A stretch of DNA of 5,049 nucleotides from Lysobacterales bacterium (GCA_024710675.1 JANJUH010000172.1:1-5049), one strand, 5' to 3'. Positions 1 to 5,029 are shown, counted from the first letter of the stretch. Numbers and translations: made by a program. Notes: generated from the letters alone by a model not told the origin.

Positions 1-1
1 G

Positions 2-439
2 CGCATCCTGCTCGGCAACGCGCTGGCCAACCTGATCCGCAACCTGTGGACCAACGCCATCATCTTCTGCGGCCACTTCACGCTGGACGCGCAGGTCTAC
101 AGCCGCGCCGAGGTGGCAGATGAATCGCGTGGGGCCTGGTACCTGCGGCAGATCCAGGGTTCGGGAAATCTCGAGGGCCGGCCCTGGTTCCACCGCCTGA
201 CCGGGCACTTGAGCCACCAGATCGAGCACCACCTGTTTCCGGACATCCCGGCGCCGCGCTACGTCGAGATGGCGCCGCGCGTGCGCGAGATCTGCGCCCG
301 CTACGGCGTGCGCTACAACTCGGCCGGATTCTGGCGTCAGTACCTGGGCGTACTCTGGCGGATTGTGCACTTTGCGCTGCCAGTCGGCCGGCGAAAGCCC
401 GCAAGGCTGGTGGCTGCGGCAGGTGGCGCCGGGCCATGA
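2..439 (+). CDS. Membrane fatty acid desaturase, C-terminal part (5' end outside window)
   Basis: This is the last 145 residues of a di-iron membrane fatty acid desaturase, which would introduce a double bond into an acyl chain using O2 and electrons from a ferredoxin/reductase partner. Seen: the reading frame is open from the window edge to a TGA stop. It contains NLWTNAIIFCGHF (about residues 14-26 of the fragment), then WYLRQI, then HLSHQIEHHLFPDIP with the third histidine box HQIEHH at residues 72-77 (bases 215-232). The tail runs ICARYGVRYN to a basic end. This spacing and wording match the acyl-CoA desaturase group that includes mycobacterial DesA3 and proteobacterial relatives, in which the QxxHH-type box supplies iron ligands. 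The first two histidine boxes and most membrane spans must lie upstream. Substrate and position specificity cannot be read from this fragment. An ATG overlapping the stop opens only a low-complexity frame, so I see no coupled downstream gene. Confidence 0.93.
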   Translation, partial: RILLGNALANLIRNLWTNAIIFCGHFTLDAQVYSRAEVADESRGAWYLRQIQGSGNLEGRPWFHRLTGHLSHQIEHHLFPDIPAPRYVEMAPRVREICARYGVRYNSAGFWRQYLGVLWRIVHFALPVGRRKPARLVAAAGGAGP

Positions 440-587
440 GCCCGGATGGGCCTGTGGCGCAAGCGGGTCGCGAGGCAGCATCGGGAGCAACTTGTCCCTT
501 GGGTCGGTCGGAAGCTGGCGGTAGTGGGTCACCGGCAGGGACGGTGTGCGCATTCCCGCTGTCAGCGTGCCTTTGGGGGGGCTTGGG

Positions 588-603
588 GGGATTCGGGAAT
601 CCC
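588..603. repeat. Short perfect inverted repeat (hairpin)
   Basis: GGGATTC at 588-594 and GAATCCC at 597-603 are perfect reverse complements separated by only GG, giving a 7-bp stem in DNA (in practice about 6 bp with a 4-base loop). No T-run follows, so it is not a standard rho-independent terminator. It lies about 150 bases past the desaturase stop and just before the GGTGTCC repeat block. It may be part of that repeat family or the remnant of a palindromic element. Confidence 0.5.
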
Positions 604-624
604 AGTCCCGGATCCCAGTGCCGG

Positions 625-779
625 GGTGTCCCGAAAGCGATGGGTGTCCCAGATCCGTCCTCGAACCGGCCAGGGTGGGTGTCCTCGAACCCGTGGCGGT
701 TGGTGTCCTCGAACCCGTCGAACCCGGTCTCCTCGAACCCGGTCGCGGAGGTGGGTGTCCTCGAACCCTCCTCGAACCC
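625..779 (+). repeat. Cluster of GGTGTCC / TCCTCGAACC short direct repeats
   Basis: TCCTCGAACC occurs six times exactly (658-667, 682-691, 706-715, 730-739, 758-767, 769-778), with a seventh partial copy TCGAACCC at 718-725. GGTGTCC occurs five times (625-631, 643-649, 678-684, 702-708, 754-760), three of them fused directly to the TCCTCGAACC unit. A 19-base stretch is identical at 674-692 and 750-768. Several TCCTCGAACC starts are 24 bases apart (658, 682, 706, 730), so the block looks like a decayed tandem array with a period near 24. The first two GGTGTCC copies continue as CCGAA and CAGATCC instead of TCGAACC. The same core appears in reverse orientation beyond the next gene, at 1776-1819. 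Confidence 0.85.
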
Positions 780-931
780 ATCCTGCGCGGGAATTCCGAT
801 TCGGACATAAGATTGTTCCGTGACGAAGCGACGGGGAGCATCGCGAAGCCTGCCGGGCGAGGCGGCGGTCGCGATCATGTCCGCGGGCCGTCGCCTAGCC
901 GGCTATCGGCAGCGGACACGCACGCGAGATC

Positions 932-938
932 GAGGAGG
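932..938 (+). promoter_or_regulatory. Shine-Dalgarno site for the unknown gene
   Basis: GAGGAGG, a near-ideal match to the 16S anti-Shine-Dalgarno sequence, ends six bases before the ATG at 945. The frame is open as far back as 546, so this site decides the start. It places the repeat-derived N-terminal extension outside the protein. Confidence 0.8.
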
Positions 939-944
939 TCAGCC

Positions 945-1751
945 ATGTCAGGGTACGCGGGGCGCTCCAGTCCGGGTCCGATGGCGCCGCTGAGGCCCGT
1001 ACCGGAAGGTCGGCCCATCCTGCCCCTGGGTCCCAGGATGGCTCCGGCCTTTCCTATTGCCAGCCACGAACCGCGCGCTTCCATGCGTGTCAGGGGTGCC
1101 TTGGTGGCGGTCACGGACACCCTGCCTGCAGAGCGGATCGCAGCGCTGGCCTTTGCTCGCCAGGAACTGGCCTCGCTGCTTCGCTGGGAGCACGACGGTG
1201 CCTACTATCAGATCTTCATCAATCCCAAGGAACTTTACGAAGAGGCGCTCAGGCTGAATGACGCCACGCAGGCCATGATCCGTGGTGAGGGCGATGAACT
1301 GACGCCTTGGCGCATCCTCGCATCGCCCCGCATCGAGCAGGTGATGGATACCGACACGATGCTCGCCGCACGATTCGTGGAGGCTCTGGAACCTGGGCCC
1401 GTGTCGATGGGGCGCGCCTTGCGTGCCGCCATCGACTTCCGTGCAGACCTGAGCGCGATGTACCGCATTGTTCGCGCCTTCGAGCATGCTCTCAGGCGCA
1501 CTCTTTTCCATCGACCGCAGGGCCGACCGGATGCAGAGCCGGTGCGGCGAAGCGTCATTCTTGACGATATCGAGCCGCTGTTCGCTATGTGCCGCACGCT
1601 GAACTCGTCGGAGCGGCAGGGTTCGGGCTTGACCGAGGTCTTTCGCTGGATCCACGATCTGATCGAATCCCGGGTGAATCGCGGGTTTGTTCAACTCCCG
1701 TCGCAGCAGGCGGCGCATCTGAGGTGGCTCGCAGAGGGCAGGTACGCCTGA
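945..1751 (+). CDS. Uncharacterised 268-residue protein
   Basis: I do not recognise this protein. Seen: ATG preceded by GAGGAGG at ideal spacing and a TGA stop. Residues 1-43 are proline-rich (11 prolines) and probably disordered. From about residue 53 the sequence changes to a balanced, mostly helical composition. It contains LRWEHDGAYYQIFINPKELY with a run of aromatic and acidic residues, a long middle section, AMYRIVRAFEHALRRTLFHRP, and a C-terminal segment with FRWIHDLIESRVNRGF and a final HLRWLAEGRYA. I see no signal peptide, membrane span, nucleotide-binding loop or zinc-ligand cluster, so a soluble cytoplasmic protein is likely. Codon use is typical high-GC coding, with strong G/C third positions, and the opposite-strand frame is a shadow. 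It sits alone, flanked on both sides by GGTGTCC repeats in opposite orientations, which may mean it is an accessory gene. Function unknown. Confidence 0.8.
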   Translation: MSGYAGRSSPGPMAPLRPVPEGRPILPLGPRMAPAFPIASHEPRASMRVRGALVAVTDTLPAERIAALAFARQELASLLRWEHDGAYYQIFINPKELYEEALRLNDATQAMIRGEGDELTPWRILASPRIEQVMDTDTMLAARFVEALEPGPVSMGRALRAAIDFRADLSAMYRIVRAFEHALRRTLFHRPQGRPDAEPVRRSVILDDIEPLFAMCRTLNSSERQGSGLTEVFRWIHDLIESRVNRGFVQLPSQQAAHLRWLAEGRYA

Positions 1752-1775
1752 CCCGAGATTGGGGCGAGCTCGGGT

Positions 1776-1819
1776 GGGGCGAGATCGGGACACCCAGGGG
1801 GCGAGATCGGGACACCCAG
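1776..1819 (-). repeat. Perfect tandem 22-bp duplication carrying GGTGTCC on the minus strand
   Basis: Positions 1776-1797 and 1798-1819 are identical 22-base units placed head to tail with no gap. Each begins GGGGCGAGATC and ends GGGACACCCAG. A degenerate partial copy, GGGGCGAGCTCGGGT, lies just upstream at 1761-1775. On the minus strand each unit contains TGGGTGTCCC. That matches the + strand element at 641-650 upstream of the preceding gene, which is also followed by GATC after two extra bases. The array starts only 10-25 bases past the stop codon of that gene. Confidence 0.85.
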
Positions 1820-1890
1820 TGTCAGCCAGTGAGCTGGAAAACATCCGGCGCCGTGAACGTTCGGATGGCCGGCAGGTGCTGATCCTGACT

Positions 1891-1919
1891 TTGCGTCCTG
1901 GGCCCCATCGTGCTACGGT
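1891..1919 (+). promoter_or_regulatory. Candidate sigma-70 promoter with extended -10
   Basis: TTGCGT (1891-1896) is followed after 17 bases by TACGGT (1914-1919), and the -10 is preceded by TGC (1911-1913), an extended -10 motif. Each hexamer matches consensus at about three of six positions, but the spacing is optimal. Transcription would start near 1926, leaving a leader of about 100 nt before the ATG at 2029. An inverted CCTGGG (1897-1902) / CCCAGG (1931-1936) brackets the -10 and might serve as an operator, though this is speculative. Confidence 0.4.
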
Positions 1920-2015
1920 CCTTTTCTGCACCCAGGGGACCGCAGGAAAAGCAGCGAAAATTCTCGAAATTCGTCTTTCATCGTCCAAATCCTGCGGCCT
2001 CGAACAGTGATTGCC

Positions 2016-2023
2016 AGAGGAGG
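2016..2023 (+). promoter_or_regulatory. Shine-Dalgarno site for the OmpA-like gene
   Basis: AGAGGAGG ends five bases before the ATG at 2029 and fixes that start. A TTG at 2011 in the same frame is just past an in-frame TGA at 2008-2010, so the protein cannot extend further upstream. Confidence 0.8.
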
Positions 2024-2028
2024 CCTGC

Positions 2029-2490
2029 ATGTCCCAGCTCAGCCGTGAATCCCATCGCGCTTCCACCCGGACGCCGGTGCGCACCCGTGCCCATGTGTTC
2101 TTCGCCCAAGGCAGCGCCACCTTGCGCACGCGCAGCCGCTCGCTGCTCGCCAGCGTGGCGGCCTGGTTGCGCTATGAGCCCGAGCGCAAGATCGTGTTGC
2201 ATGCACATGCCAACACCGTCGGTCGTCATCCGATGGAGTCGAAGGAACTGGCGACGGCCCGTGTGCATTCGGTGCGCGAGGCGCTGATCGCCGAGGGCGC
2301 CCCGGTCGATCAGATCGACACCCACGCGGTGGTCGAGTTGCATCTGCCCGGCGACGATTCGCCCTTGCAGCGGGCGATCTGCCGGCGCGTGGATGTGATG
2401 CCCAGCGCCGATGACGAGCCGCGTTCGGGGATTCCCTCGATCGGCCGTTCGCGCCGCGGTGGTGCAAAGGCACGCACGGCGCGGCGCTGA
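2029..2490 (+). CDS. Small OmpA-like domain protein without export signal
   Basis: The 153-residue product is mostly one OmpA-like (OmpA C-terminal, peptidoglycan-binding type) domain. Seen: residues 23-32 VFFAQGSATL correspond to the domain's first strand and helix start. Residues 55-65 IVLHAHANTVG match the usual GxTDxxG strand-loop. Residues 72-86 KELATARVHSVREAL match LSxxRAxxVxxxL, then GAPVDQI at 90-96, and a terminal R-R-V-D-V-M at 119-124 matches the closing RRVxx strand. Known for the family: an Asp in GxTD and an Arg in LSxxRA bind diaminopimelate in peptidoglycan. Here the Arg is kept (R78) but the Asp is replaced by Asn (N62), and the loop is one residue longer. The N-terminus is polar and basic with no signal peptide, lipobox or membrane span, so periplasmic location is doubtful. 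The C-terminal 25 residues are Arg/Lys-rich. Peptidoglycan binding is therefore not assured, and a cytoplasmic role is possible. Confidence 0.82.
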   Translation: MSQLSRESHRASTRTPVRTRAHVFFAQGSATLRTRSRSLLASVAAWLRYEPERKIVLHAHANTVGRHPMESKELATARVHSVREALIAEGAPVDQIDTHAVVELHLPGDDSPLQRAICRRVDVMPSADDEPRSGIPSIGRSRRGGAKARTARR

Positions 2491-2620
2491 TCACGCGAAC
2501 TGTGGCGTGCGGAAGCTGCGGCCTGCGCTGGGTTGGGGGATGAGCCTCCCGTGAGCGCCGGGGACGGTGTCGGGACGTAGACTTGGGCATCGCACTCCTG
2601 TGCCTGCGTCCCCAGCGCCC

Positions 2621-4291
2621 ATGTCCTTCATCCAGTCCGCTCCCCGCCTCGACAATCCCTGGTCTTCGGATCTCGCGCTGCGCTCGGCCATGCGCCGGCT
2701 GTTGCCGGCAGATCTGCAGGCGGCCCATGCCGGTGACGCCGAGGAGCTCGGGCGGCTGGTCGCGGACGAGTTGTATCCCCGGCAGTTGGCCGAGCGCCTG
2801 GTCGAGCCGCGCCACGTGCCCTTCGATGCCTGGGGCGAGCGCATCGATCGCATCGAGCTGACGCCGCTGTGGCAGCGGATGCCAGCCATCACGGCGCAGC
2901 ATGGCCTGGTCTGGCACGGTTACGACGGCGGCAAGGGTGAGTACGCGCGCCTGTATCAGTTCGCGCAGGTCTACCTGATGACGGCGGCCAGCGACTTCTG
3001 GTCCTGTCCGCTGGCGATGACCGATGGCGCGGCCAGGGCGCTGCTCGATTCCGGCAACCGCGAGCTGATCGAGCGTGCGCTGCCGCGGCTCACGGCCCGT
3101 GACCCGGCGCAGCTCTGGACCAGCGGCCAGTGGATGACGGAGACCACGGGTGGCTCGGACGTCAGTCGCACCGAGACGCGCGCGGTGCCGGACGGCGAAG
3201 GCGGCTGGCGCTTGTACGGGCGCAAGTGGTTCACCTCGGCGGCGACCTCGGAGATGGCGCTGCTGCTGGCGCGTCCGGAGGGCGCAGGGAGCGGTGGCGA
3301 TGCGCTGGCGCTGTTCTACATCGAGCCACGCGATGCGTCCGGGCGCCTGCAGAACATCGTCATCGATCGTCTCAAGGACAAGCTCGGGAGCCGCAAGCTG
3401 CCGACGGCCGAATTGACGCTGGGCGGCGCACCCGCGCGGCTGGTCGGTGAGCCGTGCCGGGGCGTGCGCATGATTGCGCCGGTGTTGAACCAGACGCGCG
3501 TGTGGAATGCCATGGCCGCGCTCAGCTACCTGCGCCGCGGGCTGCAGTTGCTGCGCGACTATGCCGGGCGCCGCGAGGTCTTCGGCGCGCCGCTGGCCGC
3601 ACAGCCCGCGTTCCGCCAAACCTTTGCCGGCGTGCAGGCAGAGTTCGAGGCGGGATTGCAGTTCGCGCTGCATGTCGCCGCCTGGATGGGGCGAGCGGAG
3701 CATGGCCTGCTCGACGAGGTCGGGTCGGCGCTGTTACGACTGATGATCCCGCTGCTCAAGCTCTCGACGGGGCGCCAGGCCGTGGCCGGAATCAGCGAGA
3801 TCATCGAGGGCTTTGGCGGTGCCGGCTACATCGAGGACACCGGGCTGCCGGTCTTGCTGCGCGATGCCCAGGTCTTCAGCATCTGGGAAGGCACCACGGA
3901 TGTGCTCTCGCTGGATGCGATGAAGGTGCTGGCCAACGATCGCGTCTGGGCGCAGGCACGGGCCTGGCTGGAGGGGGAAGTTCGTGCCTGTGGCGATGTG
4001 GCGCAGTCCTTCGCGCCCGCCATTGCGGCTGCGATCGAGGCCGCGGCGATGACCTATCGGGCCAGCGATGGCTCGCGCATCGGAAAGGCCCGTGGCATCG
4101 CGATGACGCTGTCGCGCTGCTTCGCGCTGGTGCTGCTGCTGCGTCAGGCCGAGTGGTCGCTGCGCGAGGAGGGCGATCGCCGTCCACTCGCCGCAGCACG
4201 TCGTTTCATGGCCCATGGCCTCTTGCGGATCGACGAGGCGAGCGCCGAGGATTCCGAATTGCTGACGAACGAAGGAGCGCGCGCAACGTGA
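2621..4291 (+). CDS. AidB-like acyl-CoA dehydrogenase family flavoprotein
   Basis: The 556-residue product belongs to the FAD-dependent acyl-CoA dehydrogenase superfamily. Its length and wording fit the AidB-like branch (E. coli AidB is about 541 residues) better than the roughly 380-residue fatty-acid enzymes. Seen: an approximately 165-residue N-terminal helical part; MTETTGGSDV at 172-181 and GRKWFTS at 200-206, which contact FAD; LKDKLGSRK at 251-259; AGRREVFG at 315-322; EIIEGFGGAGYIED at 393-406; and SIWEGTTDV with E423 at the catalytic-base position. A helical tail of about 115 residues follows, where AidB carries its DNA-binding domain. The first good ATG is 2621. A GTG at 2567 in frame would add 18 residues unlike the family, and neither start has a clear ribosome binding site. 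The stop overlaps the next start (TGATG). A fatty acyl-CoA oxidation role or an alkylation-protection role cannot be separated here, and no Ada-type operator is obvious. Confidence 0.9.
   Translation: MSFIQSAPRLDNPWSSDLALRSAMRRLLPADLQAAHAGDAEELGRLVADELYPRQLAERLVEPRHVPFDAWGERIDRIELTPLWQRMPAITAQHGLVWHGYDGGKGEYARLYQFAQVYLMTAASDFWSCPLAMTDGAARALLDSGNRELIERALPRLTARDPAQLWTSGQWMTETTGGSDVSRTETRAVPDGEGGWRLYGRKWFTSAATSEMALLLARPEGAGSGGDALALFYIEPRDASGRLQNIVIDRLKDKLGSRKLPTAELTLGGAPARLVGEPCRGVRMIAPVLNQTRVWNAMAALSYLRRGLQLLRDYAGRREVFGAPLAAQPAFRQTFAGVQAEFEAGLQFALHVAAWMGRAEHGLLDEVGSALLRLMIPLLKLSTGRQAVAGISEIIEGFGGAGYIEDTGLPVLLRDAQVFSIWEGTTDVLSLDAMKVLANDRVWAQARAWLEGEVRACGDVAQSFAPAIAAAIEAAAMTYRASDGSRIGKARGIAMTLSRCFALVLLLRQAEWSLREEGDRRPLAAARRFMAHGLLRIDEASAEDSELLTNEGARAT
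4271..4277 (+). promoter_or_regulatory. Internal Shine-Dalgarno site for the asparaginase-like gene
   Basis: GAAGGAG lies inside the last codons of the dehydrogenase gene, 13 bases before the ATG at 4291 and 10 bases before an in-frame GTG at 4288. The spacing to the ATG is long, so start at the GTG (adding one residue) or re-initiation by ribosomes finishing the upstream gene are both plausible. Confidence 0.5.
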
Positions 4292-4776
4292 TGCAACACC
4301 TCAGCATCGTCACCACCGGCGGCACCATCGACAAGATCTATTTCGACGACCTGTCCAGTTACCAGGTGGGCGAACCGCAGATCGGCAAGATCCTGGCGGG
4401 CTTCGGCGTGGGCTTTTCCTACGAAGTGCTGCCATTGATGCGCAAGGACAGCCTGCATATCGATGCCGAGGACCGCGCTGCCATTCGCTCGGCGATCGAG
4501 GCCTTGGCGCACGCGCATGTGCTGGTCACCCACGGCACCGACACCATGGTCGAGACCGCCAGGACACTGGCCGGGATTCCCGGCAAGACCATCGTGCTGA
4601 CCGGGGCACTCAATCCGGCGCGCTTTCAGAACTCCGATGCGGTGTTCAACATCGGCATTGCGATCGGCGCCCTGCAGTCGCTGCCGCCGGGGGTCTACGT
4701 GGCGATGAGCGGCCTGGTCTGGGATCCCTTCAAGGTGCGCAAGAACCGCGAGGCCAATCGCTTCGAGGCCACGTAG
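4291..4776 (+). CDS. Single-domain asparaginase-like protein
   Basis: The 161-residue product matches only the N-terminal domain of the type I/II L-asparaginase family. Seen: TTGGTID at 8-14 with the nucleophile-position T12; VTHGTDTM at 79-86 with T83 and D84 of the catalytic triad; and GKTIVLTGAL at 98-107, where K99 aligns with the lysine of E. coli asparaginase II. These are the residues used for amide hydrolysis in that family. Known enzymes are about 330 residues and complete the active site with a C-terminal domain from a neighbouring subunit. That domain is absent, and the frame ends cleanly after FKVRKNREANRFEAT with no asparaginase-like coding downstream. Because the one-domain form is well conserved at every catalytic motif, I read it as an intact short family and not a decayed gene. 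No signal peptide, so cytoplasmic. It is translationally coupled to the dehydrogenase gene. Substrate (asparagine, glutamine or another amide) is unknown. Confidence 0.85.
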   Translation: MQHLSIVTTGGTIDKIYFDDLSSYQVGEPQIGKILAGFGVGFSYEVLPLMRKDSLHIDAEDRAAIRSAIEALAHAHVLVTHGTDTMVETARTLAGIPGKTIVLTGALNPARFQNSDAVFNIGIAIGALQSLPPGVYVAMSGLVWDPFKVRKNREANRFEAT

Positions 4777-4811
4777 GGCGGACGCTTCGCCGCCAGGCGA
4801 AGGGTCTGCCC
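4776..4811 (+). terminator. Long hairpin at the asparaginase-like stop codon, no T-tract
   Basis: The 16-base arms 4776-4791 (GGGCGGACGCTTCGCC) and 4796-4811 (GGCGAAGGGTCTGCCC) pair at 14 positions plus one G-U, with one G-G mismatch and a 4-base loop. The stem begins on the last base of the TAG stop. There is no T-run after it, so intrinsic termination is unlikely. It could block 3' exonucleases and stabilise the two-gene mRNA, or be a copy of a dispersed palindromic element. Confidence 0.5.
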
Positions 4812-4814
4812 TGA

Positions 4815-4837
4815 TCGCGCCCAGAGGGCGATCCTGC
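4815..4837 (-). repeat. REP-like element, degenerate copy
   Basis: On the minus strand this reads GCAGGATCGCCC-TCT-GGGCGCGA. It is the same design as the two REP copies to its right: a short head, a GC stem around a TCT loop, and a CGCGA tail. The hallmark GTAG head has decayed to GCAG and the outer stem pair is lost. Confidence 0.7.
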
Positions 4838-4865
4838 GACTGGAGGGCCGGAAAGCGCCGCACCC

Positions 4866-4888
4866 GTAGGAGCGCGCTCTGCGCGCGA
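4866..4888 (+). repeat. REP element (GTAGGAG head, GC palindrome)
   Basis: GTAGGAGCGCGC-TCT-GCGCGCGA: the GTAG/GGAG head is followed by a six-base stem (4872-4877 with 4881-4886) and a TCT loop. Known: GTAG-headed REPs of this layout are dispersed by REP-associated tyrosine transposases (RAYTs) in Pseudomonas, Stenotrophomonas and relatives. No transposase gene is in this window. Confidence 0.8.
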
Positions 4889-4909
4889 AAGGCCGCGCGG
4901 CGAGCCCCA

Positions 4910-4932
4910 TCGCGCCCAGAGGGCGCTCCTAC
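4910..4932 (-). repeat. REP element, inverted partner
   Basis: On the minus strand this reads GTAGGAGCGCCC-TCT-GGGCGCGA. It differs from the copy at 4866-4888 only at two paired stem positions, where G-C has become C-G, so the hairpin is kept. The two lie in inverted orientation 21 bases apart, the arrangement usual for REP pairs (BIME-like). Confidence 0.8.
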
Positions 4933-4972
4933 GAAGGCTGGGTCGCGCCGAGGGTCTGGTCGGGGAGCTTTT

Positions 4973-4998
4973 CCCGAGTCCCGAGTCCCGAGTCCCGA
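4973..4998. repeat. Heptad tandem repeat (CCCGAGT)n
   Basis: Three perfect copies of CCCGAGT (4973-4979, 4980-4986, 4987-4993) followed by a partial CCCGA (4994-4998) that runs directly into the A-tract of the terminator. Such 7-base arrays change length easily by slippage. I associate similar intergenic heptads with Xanthomonadaceae-type genomes, from memory only. Confidence 0.85.
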
Positions 4999-5029
4999 AA
5001 AAAAAGCCCCGGCACAAGGCCGGGGCTTT
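4998..5029 (-). terminator. Rho-independent terminator, best read on the minus strand
   Basis: AAAGCCCCGGC (5003-5013) and GCCGGGGCTTT (5019-5029) are perfect 11-base arms around the loop ACAAG. On the minus strand the hairpin is followed by eight Us (complement of A 4998-5005), the classic intrinsic terminator form. On the plus strand only three Us follow, so termination there would be weaker. It therefore probably ends a gene entering from the right edge, and may also act as a weak backstop for the asparaginase-like unit. On the minus strand, a frame from the window edge reaches TGA at 5036-5034, five bases before the stem, which fits a convergent gene but is too short to identify. Confidence 0.85.

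Larger units (their letters stand above)
440..944. other. Repeat-rich intergenic region between desaturase and unknown gene
   Basis: About 500 bases without a gene that I can support. The open frames across it (436-810, 446-823 and the part of the 546-1751 frame before 945) translate into Arg/Pro/Ser-rich low-complexity sequence produced by the repeats. The left part (440-587) shows nothing notable. The middle holds a small hairpin at 588-603 and the GGTGTCC/TCCTCGAACC repeats at 625-779. The right part (780-944) is the likely leader of the next gene. It includes the locally AT-richest patch, ACATAAGATTG around 805-815, whose TAAGAT could be a weak -10 element, but no convincing -35 sits at the right distance. 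There is no obvious terminator with a T-tract after the desaturase. Confidence 0.7.
1752..2028. other. Intergenic region with tandem repeat, promoter and leader
   Basis: This 277-base gap contains a tandem 22-bp duplication just after the unknown gene, a middle part with no clear feature (1820-1890), a candidate promoter (1891-1919), and a leader. The leader has an AT-richer patch, CGAAAATTCTCGAAATTCG near 1956-1974, that stands out from the surrounding GC-rich DNA. The frame open at 1759-2010 has no ribosome binding site and runs through the repeats and promoter, so I do not call it. No T-tailed terminator is visible after the unknown gene. Confidence 0.6.

Noticed and set aside
625..779. 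CRISPR array
   Set aside because: Repeat units are only 10-19 bases, the intervening segments are 1-18 bases and partly repetitive themselves, and no cas gene is present.
436..823. Two overlapping plus-strand frames after the desaturase, one with an ATGA overlap
   Set aside because: Their translations are low-complexity Ser/Asn/Pro or Arg/Thr runs generated by the TCCTCGAACC repeats, with no ribosome binding site.
546..944. Upstream extension of the unknown gene to an earlier start
   Set aside because: The extra 133 residues are encoded by the repeat block, whereas GAGGAGG sits at ideal distance from the ATG at 945.
1759..2010. Small plus-strand frame between the unknown gene and the OmpA-like gene
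   Set aside because: It starts inside the repeat region, lacks a ribosome binding site and runs through the candidate promoter.
948..2129. Minus-strand open frame of 393 codons across the unknown gene
   Set aside because: It crosses the repeats, promoter region and the start of the next gene, and has no ribosome binding site or motif; it is a shadow of the plus-strand gene, which has a strong Shine-Dalgarno.
2555..2583. Promoter for the dehydrogenase gene with TAGACT (2578-2583) as -10
   Set aside because: TAGACT matches four of six consensus positions and would give a leader of about 30 nt, but no recognisable -35 lies 16-18 bases upstream, so I did not list it.
2039..3703. Minus-strand open frame of 554 codons opposite the OmpA-like and dehydrogenase genes
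   Set aside because: It spans two well-supported plus-strand genes and the gap between them, its translation is Arg/His/Pro-rich without domain motifs, and long antisense frames are expected in high-GC DNA.
3454..4290. Asparaginase frame is open far upstream, suggesting a larger fusion protein
   Set aside because: The upstream part is an out-of-frame shadow of the dehydrogenase gene with Arg/Ala/Gly-rich nonsense; asparaginase similarity begins exactly at the ATG at 4291.
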